Part shown: in pieces, positions 42,684-51,516 of the stretch
Layout: the number at the start of each line of letters is the position of its first letter
Numbering within the stretch: position 1 is the stretch's first letter
Origin: Kutzneria viridogrisea
GTDB taxonomy: Bacteria > Actinomycetota > Actinomycetes > Mycobacteriales > Pseudonocardiaceae
Length of the DNA: 64,000 bases
Assembly: GCA_014138725.1 (NCBI GenBank)
Contig: JACJID010000001.1
Span: 868,001 to 932,000, forward strand
Direction of reading: 5' to 3'
The notes under the pieces: generated by a model
Told to the model about the DNA's origin: nothing
What the model saw: only the letters and a program-made list of their open reading frames with translations
Databases searched by the model: none
Position numbers and translations under genes: made by a program

Positions 42684-43103
42684 ATGACCGCGCCCGATCT
42701 CACCGCGGCGGTCGCCGCGACCTACGACATCTGGATGCGGACCGTCGACCTGACTGGCCCCGCGCTGGCCAGGAACCGCCTGACCCCGGCGACGTTCCAG
42801 GTGCTGTGGGCGATCGACCCGGACGAGCCGCCGCCCTCGATGAAGGTGATAGCCGAGCGCCTGTACTGCAACGCCCCGAACCTGACCTTCATGACCAACC
42901 AGCTCGTCGACCGAGGCCTGGTGGAGCGCGCCGTGGACCCGGCCGACCGCCGCTCCCGCGTCCTGGTCCTGACCGCCAAGGGCCGCCGGGTCCGCGCCGA
43001 GGTGGTACGGGCGACGCTGGAGAAGACCCCGCTGGCGGCGCTGACCGACGGCGAACTGCGACAGCTCATCGCCCTGCTGAACCGCGCCCTCCACCCCGGC
43101 TAG
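42684..43103 (+). CDS. MarR-family transcriptional regulator
   Basis: A 139-residue MarR protein. The winged helix-turn-helix is visible as MKVIAERLYCNAPNLTFMTN, with the wing RAVDPADRRSRVLVLTAKG. MarR proteins repress until a small phenolic or redox signal releases them; a single Cys lies in the recognition helix. ATG 42684 follows the second operator by 19 bp. It is probably self-regulated and controls the SDR. Confidence 0.9.
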   Translation: MTAPDLTAAVAATYDIWMRTVDLTGPALARNRLTPATFQVLWAIDPDEPPPSMKVIAERLYCNAPNLTFMTNQLVDRGLVERAVDPADRRSRVLVLTAKGRRVRAEVVRATLEKTPLAALTDGELRQLIALLNRALHPG

Positions 43104-43504
43104 CCCCATCTTCCACACGCGAGGTCGGCTGCGCCGGGCAGGTAGGTCCCGGATACGCCCGACCTGCGGTTCTGCCAGGGGGATCAACGGGGGAGGGGCG
43201 GGCCCGCTACATCGCGGCGAGCGCGGAAATGCAACTCGGAGCGTTGCCGGTGGCGGCTGACTTCTGTCGGCGTCTGGGCCTAGCCGGGATCAACGACCGA
43301 GCCTGCGCGTACGCGATCTGGCGCGCATCACCCACGGACAGGTGATCGAGGCGTTGGTCGCCAACCGGTTGACCTCCCCTCACCTCTGGTCCGGTCATCA
43401 GCCCGCCCACCGGGACAGTCCTTACGTTGGCCGGAACTCCACCAGCCGACCACCTTCCTCGTGTGCCGTAGGTGGGTGCTGGCTGTTGTGCGTTGTGATG
43501 CCTG
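43104..43504. other. Intergenic region ahead of CRISPR array 2
   Basis: About 400 bp with no gene of recognisable family. It continues into the CRISPR leader. No cas genes. Confidence 0.5.
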
Positions 43505-43562
43505 GTCGATGAAAGTGACGCTGAAATCGGGCGTGTACCGACATTGCCACAGGTCAGGAAGT
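43505..43562 (+). promoter_or_regulatory. Leader of CRISPR array 2
   Basis: It resembles the leader of array 1 (30974-31031), sharing GAAAGTGA-GC and CAGGTCA-GAAGT next to the first repeat. Two arrays with related leaders suggest a common adaptation machinery elsewhere in the genome. Confidence 0.7.
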
Positions 43563-43712
43563 GTCTTCCTCGCGTGAGCGGGGGTGGTCCCAGCGCGACA
43601 CCCTGGAGGACGCGAAAGCGATCGTCTTCCTCGCGTGAGCGGGGGTGGTCCGCCGCCCCACACGCCGACCGGCTCGCGCATCCAGTCTTCCCCGCGCACG
43701 CGGGGGCGGTCT
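43563..43712 (+). CRISPR. CRISPR array 2: three 28-bp repeats, two 33-bp spacers
   Basis: Repeats at 43563-43590, 43624-43651 and 43685-43712, spacers 43591-43623 and 43652-43684, period 61 bp. The first two repeats are identical (stem CCTCGC-GTGA-GCGGGG). The third differs (CCCCGC-GCAC-GCGGGG) and is closer to the array 1 repeat. All are type I-E-like. No cas gene in the window. Confidence 0.92.
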
Positions 43713-43906
43713 GCGGTGCAGTCGCATGTCTCTGTCGTCGAGGACGGCGCCCGTCATGAGCAGAAGGGCCCGACCCGCAGCCGTGGTGTCGAGCTGCCGA
43801 GTGGTGCGGTCGAACAGCCGTACCCACAGGAGACGCTCGACTTCCTTAATCCTTCTGCTGAGGATGATGTGGCCCCCTGTTGCTGAGCCGCGGTTATGAG
43901 AGTTGA

Positions 43907-44725
43907 GGGCTGGACTGGGCCTTCGACCAGATCGCCACCGTCGGCGTCGGCTCCGGTGAGGGCGCCATCGAGATCGACAACGACATCGCCTCCGGCATCG
44001 ACCTCGGTCAGAACGTGTTCGACGAACCGGTCAAGGGGTTCGGCCTGGACGTGGAGTTCGACATGTCCCAGAAGGCCGCCATGCTCAAGGACGCGCAGAC
44101 CTACCTGGAATCGATCAACGTACCGGAGACAGGAGGACCGGGAACCGACATCGGCCAGCCCAACAGCACGACCTTCTCGTTCGAGACCATGCTGACCCAC
44201 GACGTGCGGATCACCAACCTGGCCCGTAACCTGCGGATCCGCAAGTCACTCATCCAGTGCCCCCTGATGTGGGAGATCCGCAAGTACAACCTGGACGACC
44301 CGGTCGCCGACCAACTGGTCAAGGACCACTACCAGGGCACCGGGATCAGCACCAAGAACGACAGCAGCACCGGGCTCGGCCAGATCTTCGCAGCCACCGC
44401 GATCCGTGCCCGTAACCACTGCATCAACCAGGGCATCGTCTCCGGCCCCATCATGGATCCCGGGAAGGAGTCCGACCTGTGGCCGGTGTGGCAGAACCTG
44501 CACAACGACGCCAACTACAACATCAGCACCATCCCGCTGGTGCTCATCGAGGGAGCACACGCGGTGGGTCTGGGGCGGCCAGGCCTGGACTTCAGCGAGG
44601 ATGACAGCCGCAAGACCCTGGCACGGTACAACGGAACCGGGGACAAGGCCGAGCAGTACGGTCGTCAGCTGATCGGGCTGTACCGGGTGTTCGAGAAGTA
44701 CAACGCGGCACTGCGCAGAAGGTAA
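43907..44725 (+). pseudogene. Lysozyme/transglycosylase-like protein, probably truncated at the 5' end
   Basis: The frame opens at 43907 right after a TGA and reads FDQIATVGVGSGEGAIEIDN, continuous with the rest, yet there is no good start before a GTG at 44015. The C-terminal part has a lysozyme-like layout: a Glu in PLMWEIRKYN followed by DSSTGLGQIFAATAI, like the E..GLMQI pattern of lytic transglycosylases. It is about 270 codons as visible. Either the N-terminus (with a secretion signal) was lost or it starts at GTG 44015 as a shorter cytoplasmic protein. Followed closely by two other cell-envelope genes. Confidence 0.5.
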
Positions 44726-44737
44726 GAGGTATTCGGG

Positions 44738-45109
44738 ATGAGCAGCACAGCAACACCAGCGGTCGCGTCACGGCGCTGGTGGGTCTGGCCGCTGATGGTC
44801 GTGCTCAACGCCGTGCTGGGCTACTTCGGGGTCATCCCGTTCGGCTTCCTGGCTGGCGCCCTGGGCACGGCCGTGGGCTGGGCCGAGCCGGATCCGACGA
44901 TGAACGATGGCGTGCTGGTGGTGGTCCTGACTGGCGCGGTGCTGTCGATGCTCGTGCTTGCCGTCTTCGCCGCGGTCAACTATCCGCTGGCTCGGATTGG
45001 CAGGGCCCCGGCGCGGTGGTACTGGCCACTGAGCGTTCTCGTGTTGCTCATCCCTGTCGTCGTCGTACAGATCTGGCCGCACCTGTGGTCGCTGATTCGG
45101 TGGTACTGA
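44738..45109 (+). CDS. Small membrane protein of unknown function
   Basis: A 123-residue protein with three hydrophobic segments (VWPLMVVLNAVLGYFGVIPF, then a segment near residues 60-82, and a C-terminal one near 94-113). It starts 12 bp after the preceding gene and lies 46 bp before the M15 peptidase gene, so the three may form an operon for envelope work. No family recognised. Confidence 0.7.
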   Translation: MSSTATPAVASRRWWVWPLMVVLNAVLGYFGVIPFGFLAGALGTAVGWAEPDPTMNDGVLVVVLTGAVLSMLVLAVFAAVNYPLARIGRAPARWYWPLSVLVLLIPVVVVQIWPHLWSLIRWY

Positions 45110-45155
45110 CCGGCGACCTCGAAATCCGACAACGCAGCAACTAGGGGGAACCTCA

Positions 45156-45830
45156 ATGACCAAGGCCAACAACGGCCTGTCCCGTCGCACCGTGTTGAGA
45201 TCCGGCGCCGTTGCGGTAGCCGCCGTCGGACTCAGCACCGTGTTCGCGACAACCGCGAGGGCCACGGACAGTAAGGCAAGTGCCAGTACGGCCGCTGACC
45301 AGGCACGGGCACGAGTGCTTACCGGAGAACACAGCGCCAATGGCTGGGCCATCGAGAAGGGCGCCGACATCGGCGGCTCGATCTGGACACGGCCAATCCC
45401 CGGCAGTCCGGTCACCGCCGCGCTGCGCATCGGTGACGTGGCCGTTGTCCTGGTGCACGTCGTGCGGCGATTCCACTACGAGATCGGCACGCTCAACCGC
45501 GGCGAAGTGGTCGGCTACAAGAGCCCGAGCACAGTGACCGGCTACGAGACCAATCACGCCTCCGGAACAGCCGTCGACATCCGCCCTGGCTGGTATCCGC
45601 CGGGAGTCAGGGGCGGTTTCCTGCCGCACGAGCTGACCGTGCTGCGGGACGTGCTCGGCGACTGCGAGGGAGTCGTCGGCTGGGGTGGGGACCGCAGCCA
45701 CCCGGATGAGGGGCACTTCCAGATCGAGGTCGGTCCCGGAGACCCCCGTCTGGCCAAGGTCGCAGCCAAGATCCGAGGGTGGAACAACTCCCCGGGCAAG
45801 GGTGCGGGCGTTCTGATCGCGATCTCCTGA
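45156..45830 (+). CDS. Tat-exported M15-type peptidase (D-Ala-D-Ala carboxypeptidase-like)
   Basis: A 224-residue protein. The N-terminus carries a Tat motif (LSRRTVLRSGAVAVAA) with a cleavage region after ATTARA. The catalytic domain has the VanY/M15 zinc pattern: NHASGTAVDIR (His and Asp) and DEGHFQIEV (second His). These enzymes cut D-Ala or cross-links of peptidoglycan outside the membrane. A ribosome site AGGGGGAA precedes the ATG. Confidence 0.8.
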   Translation: MTKANNGLSRRTVLRSGAVAVAAVGLSTVFATTARATDSKASASTAADQARARVLTGEHSANGWAIEKGADIGGSIWTRPIPGSPVTAALRIGDVAVVLVHVVRRFHYEIGTLNRGEVVGYKSPSTVTGYETNHASGTAVDIRPGWYPPGVRGGFLPHELTVLRDVLGDCEGVVGWGGDRSHPDEGHFQIEVGPGDPRLAKVAAKIRGWNNSPGKGAGVLIAIS

Positions 45831-45862
45831 ACACCTCGGCCTGCGCTGGTGTCCAGACGACA

Positions 45863-46242
45863 TCAGCGCAGGCCACGAACGTCCCGTGTATGTCGGAAGC
45901 GGAGGACTGGACCAGGCCTTGCGGCACGGTGTCTGTCGACCGCAACCTGGCCCTTCGCGCCATCCCGATCGTCCACACTGGCCGGACTGACACATGCCAC
46001 CACCACCGTGCCCAAGGTGTCGACAAGCAGATGCCGCTTGACTCCGTCCGCCCCCGTCGATGGCTGGCGCACTGACTGTCGATCGCGCCCGCGCTCGGGA
46101 TGGGGGCACGGCATAGTCGCGTGCGCTCCTGAACAGCGGGACGGCCTCCCGGCTTCGGGTCAGGAACCAACGGGGACAGCCGAGCCCACCCGGCATCGGA
46201 CAGATCCGTGGGATACGCCGCACGGTGAGCAACCATCACCAC
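45863..46242 (-). pseudogene. Degenerate IS5-family transposase
   Basis: The N-terminal start is readable (YPTDLSDAGWARLSPLVP, then PGGRPAVQERTRL) from 46242. A later piece follows in another frame (VKRHLLVDTLGTVVVACVSP, then SVDDRDGAK). The DDE core between them is deleted. No terminal repeats were identified. Confidence 0.75.
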
Positions 46243-46445
46243 AACCCCAACAACACCTCACGCTCCCAAGGCGCCTACGTACCCGAACACCCCCTTCTCA
46301 AGCACCCTCTAGTTATCTGGAGTGTCAGTCCCGAGCCCTGGCGCCAATGTCAACTTCGGATCAGTTCCTCGGCTATCAGCAGTGGATCGCCGAGCGTGCC
46401 GAGCAGTTCCGGTAGCGCTGACCAGTCCCAGTCCCAGTCCCAGTG

Positions 46446-47285
46446 TCAGCGGAACGCGGCGACATTGCGGGTGGCCCAGTCGGCGAAGGAACGCGGGGCG
46501 CGGCCGAGAACCCGCTGCACGTCCGGGCTGACGCGCTGCTCGGCCGGGCTCGGGGAACCGAGGATGTCCAGGGTGTCATCGGCGAGCTCCGCCGGCATGC
46601 TCTGGGCCATGCCGGCCTTGGCCTCCTCGCGGGTGAGCTCGTGAAACCGCACGGGTGAGCCCAGCGCGGCGGCGATGGCCTCGGCCTGCTCGCGCGGCGT
46701 GATCACCTCCGGACCGGTCAGTTCATACACCCCGCCGGTGTGCCGGTCATCCAGCAGGCAGGCGGCCGCGACCTCGGCGATGTCCGCCGGGTCGATGATC
46801 GGCACGCCGACATCGCCGAAGGGCGCGGCGACGAGCTGCCGCGCGCGGACGGACTCGGCCCACCACAGGGCGTTGGAGGCGAAGCCGCCCGGCCGCAGGA
46901 TGGCCCAGTCCAGGCCAGACTCCCGCAGCACGTCCTCCAGCGCGCGCATCGCGATCCGCGTCGTGCCGAAGGGCCTGGTCGCCACGCCCTGCGAGGAGAG
47001 CAGGACGACCCGGCGGACTCCGCCGGCCGCGGCTTTGCCGATGATGTCGGCCGGGCTGGCTCCGGCGGCGTGCAGGTCGCCGGACAGCAGCAGGAACAAC
47101 GCCTTCGCCCCGGTCAGCGCGGGCTCGAGGCCGGCGGGTTCGGCCAGGTCGGCCGCCACGTGGCGGACGCCGTCCGGCACGGCCGCGGCGTGCCGCGACA
47201 CCGCCGTCACCTGCTGGCCCGCCTCGGCCAGCGCCTGCGTCAACGGCCGGCCCACATTCCCGGTAGCCCCGGTCACCACGATCAT
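46446..47285 (-). CDS. NmrA-like NAD(P)-binding oxidoreductase
   Basis: A 279-residue atypical SDR: IVVTGATGNVGRPLTQALAE opens the Rossmann fold, VVLLSSQGV marks the fourth strand, and LDWAILRPGGFASNALWW is typical of NmrA/quinone-reductase (QorB)-type proteins that lack the SDR Tyr. Such proteins sense or reduce with NADPH. Divergent from an HxlR gene, the common QorB/HxlR arrangement, so HxlR control is likely. Confidence 0.9.
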   Translation of the reverse strand: MIVVTGATGNVGRPLTQALAEAGQQVTAVSRHAAAVPDGVRHVAADLAEPAGLEPALTGAKALFLLLSGDLHAAGASPADIIGKAAAGGVRRVVLLSSQGVATRPFGTTRIAMRALEDVLRESGLDWAILRPGGFASNALWWAESVRARQLVAAPFGDVGVPIIDPADIAEVAAACLLDDRHTGGVYELTGPEVITPREQAEAIAAALGSPVRFHELTREEAKAGMAQSMPAELADDTLDILGSPSPAEQRVSPDVQRVLGRAPRSFADWATRNVAAFR

Positions 47286-47376
47286 GAACAGCTCCTTGTT
47301 CGATGTCCTCTGTGGGCAGGACGCTAGGAGCTGGGCTAACTCTTGGTAAGGACATACCTTGAGGTAAGCTCATCAC

Positions 47377-47775
47377 GTGACGGGAGGCGTGCAGTTCACA
47401 CAGGCCGATACGGGGGCGCGGTATGAGGTGTTTCACACCGATTGCCCTGCGCGCGATGTGGTCGACCACGTGACCAGCAGGTGGGGCATCTGGGTGCTGA
47501 TCTCTTTGCAGAGCAACGACCTCCGGTTCTACGAGCTGCGCGAGAGCATCCAGGGCATCAGCGAGAAGATGCTCGCCCAGACCCTGCGCGCACTGGTCCA
47601 GGACGGCCTTGTCTGGCGGCGGGTCGAGCCGACGACGCCACCCCAGGTCACCTACGGGCTGACCGAGTTCGGCCGGGACATCGGCGAGTCGCTGGCGGAG
47701 CTGTTCGGCCGGATCACACGGCGGTTGTCACCGCGCAGCGCGGAACAAGGTCGAGAACGTCGACCTGGATCTTGA
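47377..47775 (+). CDS. HxlR-family regulator (divergent to NmrA-like gene)
   Basis: A 132-residue winged-helix regulator. Cys24 (TDCPARDVVDHVTSRWGIWV) is the conserved N-terminal Cys that in QorR-type proteins senses oxidants. The recognition region ELRESIQGISEKMLAQTLRA and the wing PQVTYGLTE follow. GTG start at 47377. The intergenic region has GGTAAGG-type half sites, including GGTA-N6-TACC near 47345-47360, a possible operator. Confidence 0.88.
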   Translation: MTGGVQFTQADTGARYEVFHTDCPARDVVDHVTSRWGIWVLISLQSNDLRFYELRESIQGISEKMLAQTLRALVQDGLVWRRVEPTTPPQVTYGLTEFGRDIGESLAELFGRITRRLSPRSAEQGRERRPGS

Positions 47776-48079
47776 CGTCCCCTATGCCCTGGGTAAGGGC
47801 GGTCGCCACCGAGTGGTGCCCTGATCATGCCGCCGAGGACCGTCCGGCGTGTGATCGAGCGTCCAGCGGGGTGACGCTCGCTGGATCATGGTTCGGTGGC
47901 CGTCGCCGGGCCGGCGTCAGCGGTCTGGACTGTGACGGCGCCTTGTAGTGGCAAGGCCCCTCGGGACACGCTCTGCCGGTCCGGCGGCTGCGAGTACCGC
48001 CACGGACCCGGTTGACAGATCAAACACAGGGCACCGAGGGCCAGCCAGAGTACGGGTCAAACCGACTCCGTGGCGACAC
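47776..48079. other. Intergenic region with a short hairpin
   Basis: About 300 bp between the HxlR gene and an IS remnant. The only structure seen is the hairpin at 47856-47880. No gene. Confidence 0.5.
47856..47880. terminator. Possible terminator hairpin after the HxlR gene
   Basis: Inverted repeat CGAGCGTC (47856-47863) and GACGCTCG (47873-47880), loop 9 nt, 81 bp past the HxlR stop. Short, so only a tentative terminator. Confidence 0.35.
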
Positions 48080-48330
48080 TCCCACATCCTCACAGCCGGA
48101 GTAGTACCGCCGGTCGGTGGCGATCCGGTCGATGGGCAGCGGCGTTCCATCCAGGATCACGAACGCCTTGCGTGCGGCCGAGCGGATGGTGGCTGTGATG
48201 TCCGGGGCGAGAGCGGCGAGGATGTCGACGGCTTCGGCCACGTACCGGTACACCGTGGTGGTCCCGACCCTGAAACCGGCCGCGAGCTGGGTGTAGGTAT
48301 GTCCGCACCGCAGATGGGCAGATCCAGCCC
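48080..48330 (-). pseudogene. N-terminal remnant of an IS5-type (DDE_Tnp_4-like) transposase
   Basis: A fragment of about 75 residues: GHTYTQLAAGFRVGTTTVYR, then ALAPDITATIRSAARKAFVI and LDGTPLPIDRIATDRRYYSG. This is the helix-turn-helix and first DDE strand of this transposase family, ending abruptly at the YYSG point. Nothing downstream matches. Confidence 0.75.
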
Positions 48331-48669
48331 TGATGGGTAGACAAGCACATGAAGCTCTGGGTGGACAGGTTGCTCTCATCTACCAGGAGCTTCACCTTTT
48401 CCCGCGGGCACTCCGTGTGCTGGCAACGCCACCTCACCCGGCCGTCAACCAGGTTGAAGAAGGCTCACTGTGTCATGCGAGGACCAACCGGCGGGATGAT
48501 CATGAGAACTGTGGTGCCGCGGAACCGGGCCGGCACGCGGTATCGGTGGACAGATGACACTCGCCGAATCATTCTTCAGGTTGATAGCGAGATCAGTCTG
48601 TGGTCTGACGCGCGTGGTGACATGAGTCCCGATAGGCTCCGAATTGGAGAAGGTATTGAGGAGGGGGTT

Positions 48670-50310
48670 ATGGCATCTCGAAAAAGGCAGGCTGCCGGAT
48701 TCTGGCTGGTCAGCGAAAACGTAGGCCGCTGCACTGTAGCAGCGTCCCTGAATAGCCCGGTGGGCGACCCAGCCCGACCAGAAGGCCGATCCGCCCGGAC
48801 CGGCGCGGGAGGCTGGCGTGGTAAACGGAAACCACGGTCCATCGCGGCTGCCGCGCTGGCGGCGATGCTGCTGCTCACCGGGCCGGCGGCCACTACGGCG
48901 ACCGCCGCAACGCCATCGCCTGGTGCATCGGGGATCGGTGATCCGATCTGGCCCACCACTGGAAACGGCGGCTATTGCGTCGAACGGCAGTGGTTGTCGT
49001 TCGATTTCGCCGCCGATCTCGGTTCCTACAACGCGACGTCCCGGCTGCGTCTACGCGCGTCGCAAACGCTGTCCCAATTCGACCTCGACCTGCTCGGCCC
49101 CGAGGTCCGCGCGGTGGAGGTGGACGGCAAGCCGGCCGCCTGGCAGACCACGCCGGAGGGCAAGCTGGTCATCACCCCGCCCACGCCGGTGCGCGAGGGA
49201 GCAACGTTCACCACAACCGTGACGGTCTTCAACACCGCACCCGACCTGATCAAGAACCCGCCCACCCCGGAAAACCTCCACAACGGCCTGTTTCACATGG
49301 GTGATTTCATCGAGCTGCACAACCAGCCCGCCGGTGCCCGGCGTGTGCTTGCCGTGGACGACCACCCGTCGGCGAAGGCACCCACCAGCGTCGCGATCAC
49401 GACCTCGGGCGCGGTGAACTCGGTCGCGAACGGGAGGCTCGCGTCCACCACCACCGCGGGCGACCGGACCACCCGCGTGTTCGACGAGCCCCGGCCGCTG
49501 GCCACCGAACTGCTCCAGGTCGGCGTCGGGCCGTTCACGGTCACCCACCGACGCGGTCCGGGCGGAATCGACCTGCGCTACGCGCTGCCGTCGACCCAGT
49601 CCGCGACGATCCTCCCGCAGCTCGACACAACGTTTCCGGCGGCGATCGAGTTTCTCGAACGGCAGCTCGGGCCGTTCCCCGGCCGAATCGCGGGCACCTA
49701 CGCAACACCGACCGGCGGAGCGTTGGAGACCCAGGGACTCACCTGGCTGAACTCTGGGCAGCTGACGCCGGAGGGCTTCCCCCGGAACGGGACCGACTCC
49801 ATCATCGCGCACGAGATCACGCACGAATGGTTCGGTGACTCGGTATCCCCAGCACGGTGGAGCGACCTGTGGCTGAACGAGGGGCACGCCAGGTTCTACG
49901 AATGGCAATGGGACGAGGCACACGGCCACAGCACGGTCGATGAGCAGATGCGCGAGGCCTACCGCACGCACCGGAGCTGGCTCGGAAAGTTCGGTCCGAT
50001 CGCCGCGCCGGATCCGGCGAGCTTCAACAACTCCGAGGGCCGTCCGTTCGCGTCCGGCGCGTACGAAGGCGGGGCACTGGCGTTGTACGCGCTGCGGCAG
50101 CACGTTGGCGCCGAGACGTTCCAGCGGATCGAGCGGGCGTGGGTCACCGAGAACCACGACAAGGTCGCCGACACCAGCAAGTTCATCGGCACCGCCTCCC
50201 GCGTGGCCGGACAGGACCTCGGCCCGTTCCTGCGCAGTTGGCTCTACGCCGCTGGCACCCTACCGGCCATGCCGGGGCATCTGGACTGGCACGCGGACCC
50301 CACGACCTGA
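48670..50310 (+). CDS. Secreted M1-family aminopeptidase
   Basis: A 546-residue zinc aminopeptidase. The zinc site is HEITH (381-385) with the third ligand Glu404 in WLNEGHARFY. The substrate N-terminus motif (usually GAMEN) appears as GALETQG, and the catalytic Tyr is probably Tyr465 in SGAYEGG. A hydrophobic signal-like stretch (IAAAALAAMLLLTGPAATTA) begins only near residue 57, after a long basic leader, which is unusual; a shorter true start may exist. GGAGGGGG precedes the ATG at 48670. It removes N-terminal residues from peptides outside the cell if exported. Confidence 0.88.
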   Translation: MASRKRQAAGFWLVSENVGRCTVAASLNSPVGDPARPEGRSARTGAGGWRGKRKPRSIAAAALAAMLLLTGPAATTATAATPSPGASGIGDPIWPTTGNGGYCVERQWLSFDFAADLGSYNATSRLRLRASQTLSQFDLDLLGPEVRAVEVDGKPAAWQTTPEGKLVITPPTPVREGATFTTTVTVFNTAPDLIKNPPTPENLHNGLFHMGDFIELHNQPAGARRVLAVDDHPSAKAPTSVAITTSGAVNSVANGRLASTTTAGDRTTRVFDEPRPLATELLQVGVGPFTVTHRRGPGGIDLRYALPSTQSATILPQLDTTFPAAIEFLERQLGPFPGRIAGTYATPTGGALETQGLTWLNSGQLTPEGFPRNGTDSIIAHEITHEWFGDSVSPARWSDLWLNEGHARFYEWQWDEAHGHSTVDEQMREAYRTHRSWLGKFGPIAAPDPASFNNSEGRPFASGAYEGGALALYALRQHVGAETFQRIERAWVTENHDKVADTSKFIGTASRVAGQDLGPFLRSWLYAAGTLPAMPGHLDWHADPTT

Positions 50311-50329
50311 CGAACCAGCAAGAGCTGGT

Positions 50330-50690
50330 CACGAAGACAAGATGGCGCCGACCACGCCCACCAGCGAGGTCGGCGCGCCCCTGGTCGGTGCGCGCGAGCC
50401 GCCGTAGTAGGCCGCTGAGCTGCTCGAAGACACCCTCGCGCTGCCAGTGCGCGAAACAGGAGTAGACGGTTTGCCACGGCGGGTACTCGTGCGGGAGGTA
50501 GCGCCACGGGATGCCGGTGCGGTCCACGTAGAGCACGGCGTCCAGCAAGTCCCGCAACTCCTGCTTGGGCGGACGGCCGATGTCCAGGCCCCTGCGTCGG
50601 TGCGCTCGCGCCAGGCGGTCAGCACCGGCTCGACCAAGGCCCACCGGGCATCGGGCAGGTCACTGGGATGGGGTCTGCGCTCGGTCATGC
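50330..50690 (-). pseudogene. Frameshifted 5' fragment of an IS5-family transposase
   Basis: MTERRPHPSDLPDARWALVE starts at about 50688. In a second frame GLDIGRPPKQELRDLLDAVL and DRTGIPWRYLPHEYPPWQTV follow, as in IS5-family proteins. The match ends near 50340, before the DDE core. Some IS5-group elements use frameshifting, but here the catalytic half is absent. Confidence 0.75.
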
Positions 50691-51068
50691 CCCGGCGTAC
50701 CCGCTCAGGCCGGGCCGCCCACCCCCTCGACGGCCCGACAACGCGACCCATCGAGCCACACTCACGCCTGAGAACCATCACAATGAGCATGATTCAGGAT
50801 CAAACGTCCTCTCGGGAGAAGTTCCGCATCCTGGTCCGGCGCTCCCGGAGGTCAATTGCCGGTACGGCGCACGAAGGATAGCCACTAAAACAATAGATTT
50901 AGGGTCGGCGGTGTAACAAGTTGCGAAATAAATCACGGACGCGACCGCGGGTCCATGGACTGCCTGATTGTCTCGGTCGAGGTCACGAGCGCGGCTTCGG
51001 TAAGCCGCTCGCGGATTTTTGGTCGGAGCCGGTTAGGTGGCCTCTCTGTAGCCGCCATCCTCCTCGTT
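50691..51068. other. Non-coding stretch upstream of the small-peptide gene
   Basis: About 380 bp, locally less GC-rich than its surroundings near 50880-50940. A 32-codon ORF at 50787 has no ribosome site and is not called. No family match. Confidence 0.5.
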
Positions 51069-51166
51069 AGAGTTGAGCCGTTCACTCAATGGTTCAGCGA
51101 AAGGCGTGACGCATACCTTGTTTAACATGTAGCGCATTCCGTCCAGTGTCACACTGGCTCAACTCT
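51069..51166. promoter_or_regulatory. Structured region upstream of the small-peptide gene
   Basis: Three symmetrical elements: AGAGTTGAGCC (51069-51079) is the exact complement of GGCTCAACTCT (51156-51166); between them is the perfect palindrome CCAGTGTCACACTGG (51143-51157); and TTGAG/CTCAA can form a small hairpin near 51072-51088. It lies 200-300 bp upstream of the peptide ATG. It could be an operator or a regulatory leader RNA. Confidence 0.5.
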
Positions 51167-51363
51167 CCTCCAGGTTGATTTCCGGTGTGACCGTCTATTT
51201 GGGATGCGGTTCAGTAGCAAGTTGGCTTGGAGAGCGGAGCGCTATTTGTTGAGTGGCCTGCATGTAGTGAACGTGGAGACGATCGTGGGCTCGCAGCAGT
51301 CCCACGACTGTTCGAGGTGAACTGTCTTCACAACCGTTGAAATCGAAGAGAGAGCGGTGCTCA

Positions 51364-51492
51364 ATGGAATCGATCAAGGATCTTCAGGCGCCTCAGTCGG
51401 CTGACGGCGGATGGGGCGGCGGCTGGGGCCAGGGCGACTGGTGGAGCCAGGGCCACGGCCACGGCCACGGCCACGGCGGCTGGAAGTGGTAA
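51364..51492 (+). CDS. 42-residue Gly/Trp/His-rich peptide, candidate RiPP precursor
   Basis: A short gene, ATG 51364 to TAA 51490-51492. The first 14 residues (MESIKDLQAPQSAD) are ordinary and leader-like. The rest is extreme: Trp at 17, 21, 26, 27, 40 and 42, His at 31, 33, 35 and 37 in four His-Gly repeats, and 13 Gly in all, with no Cys or Thr. The sharp change in composition is typical of a leader-core precursor; a metal-binding mini-protein is the alternative. The ribosome site is weak (GAGAG about 10 bp upstream). Two hairpins follow. No cyclase, radical-SAM, YcaO or P450 gene is next to it. Confidence 0.65.
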   Translation: MESIKDLQAPQSADGGWGGGWGQGDWWSQGHGHGHGHGGWKW

Positions 51493-51516
51493 CAGATCAG
51501 GTCCACTGATCAAGTC

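Noticed and set aside
46352-46417. 22-codon ORF starting MSTSDQFLGYQQW
   Set aside because: No ribosome site and no neighbour coupling; could be the tail of a lost gene but cannot be supported.
50787-50881. 32-codon ORF upstream of the Gly/Trp/His peptide gene
   Set aside because: No ribosome binding site, no unusual composition, and it lies in IS-flanking sequence.
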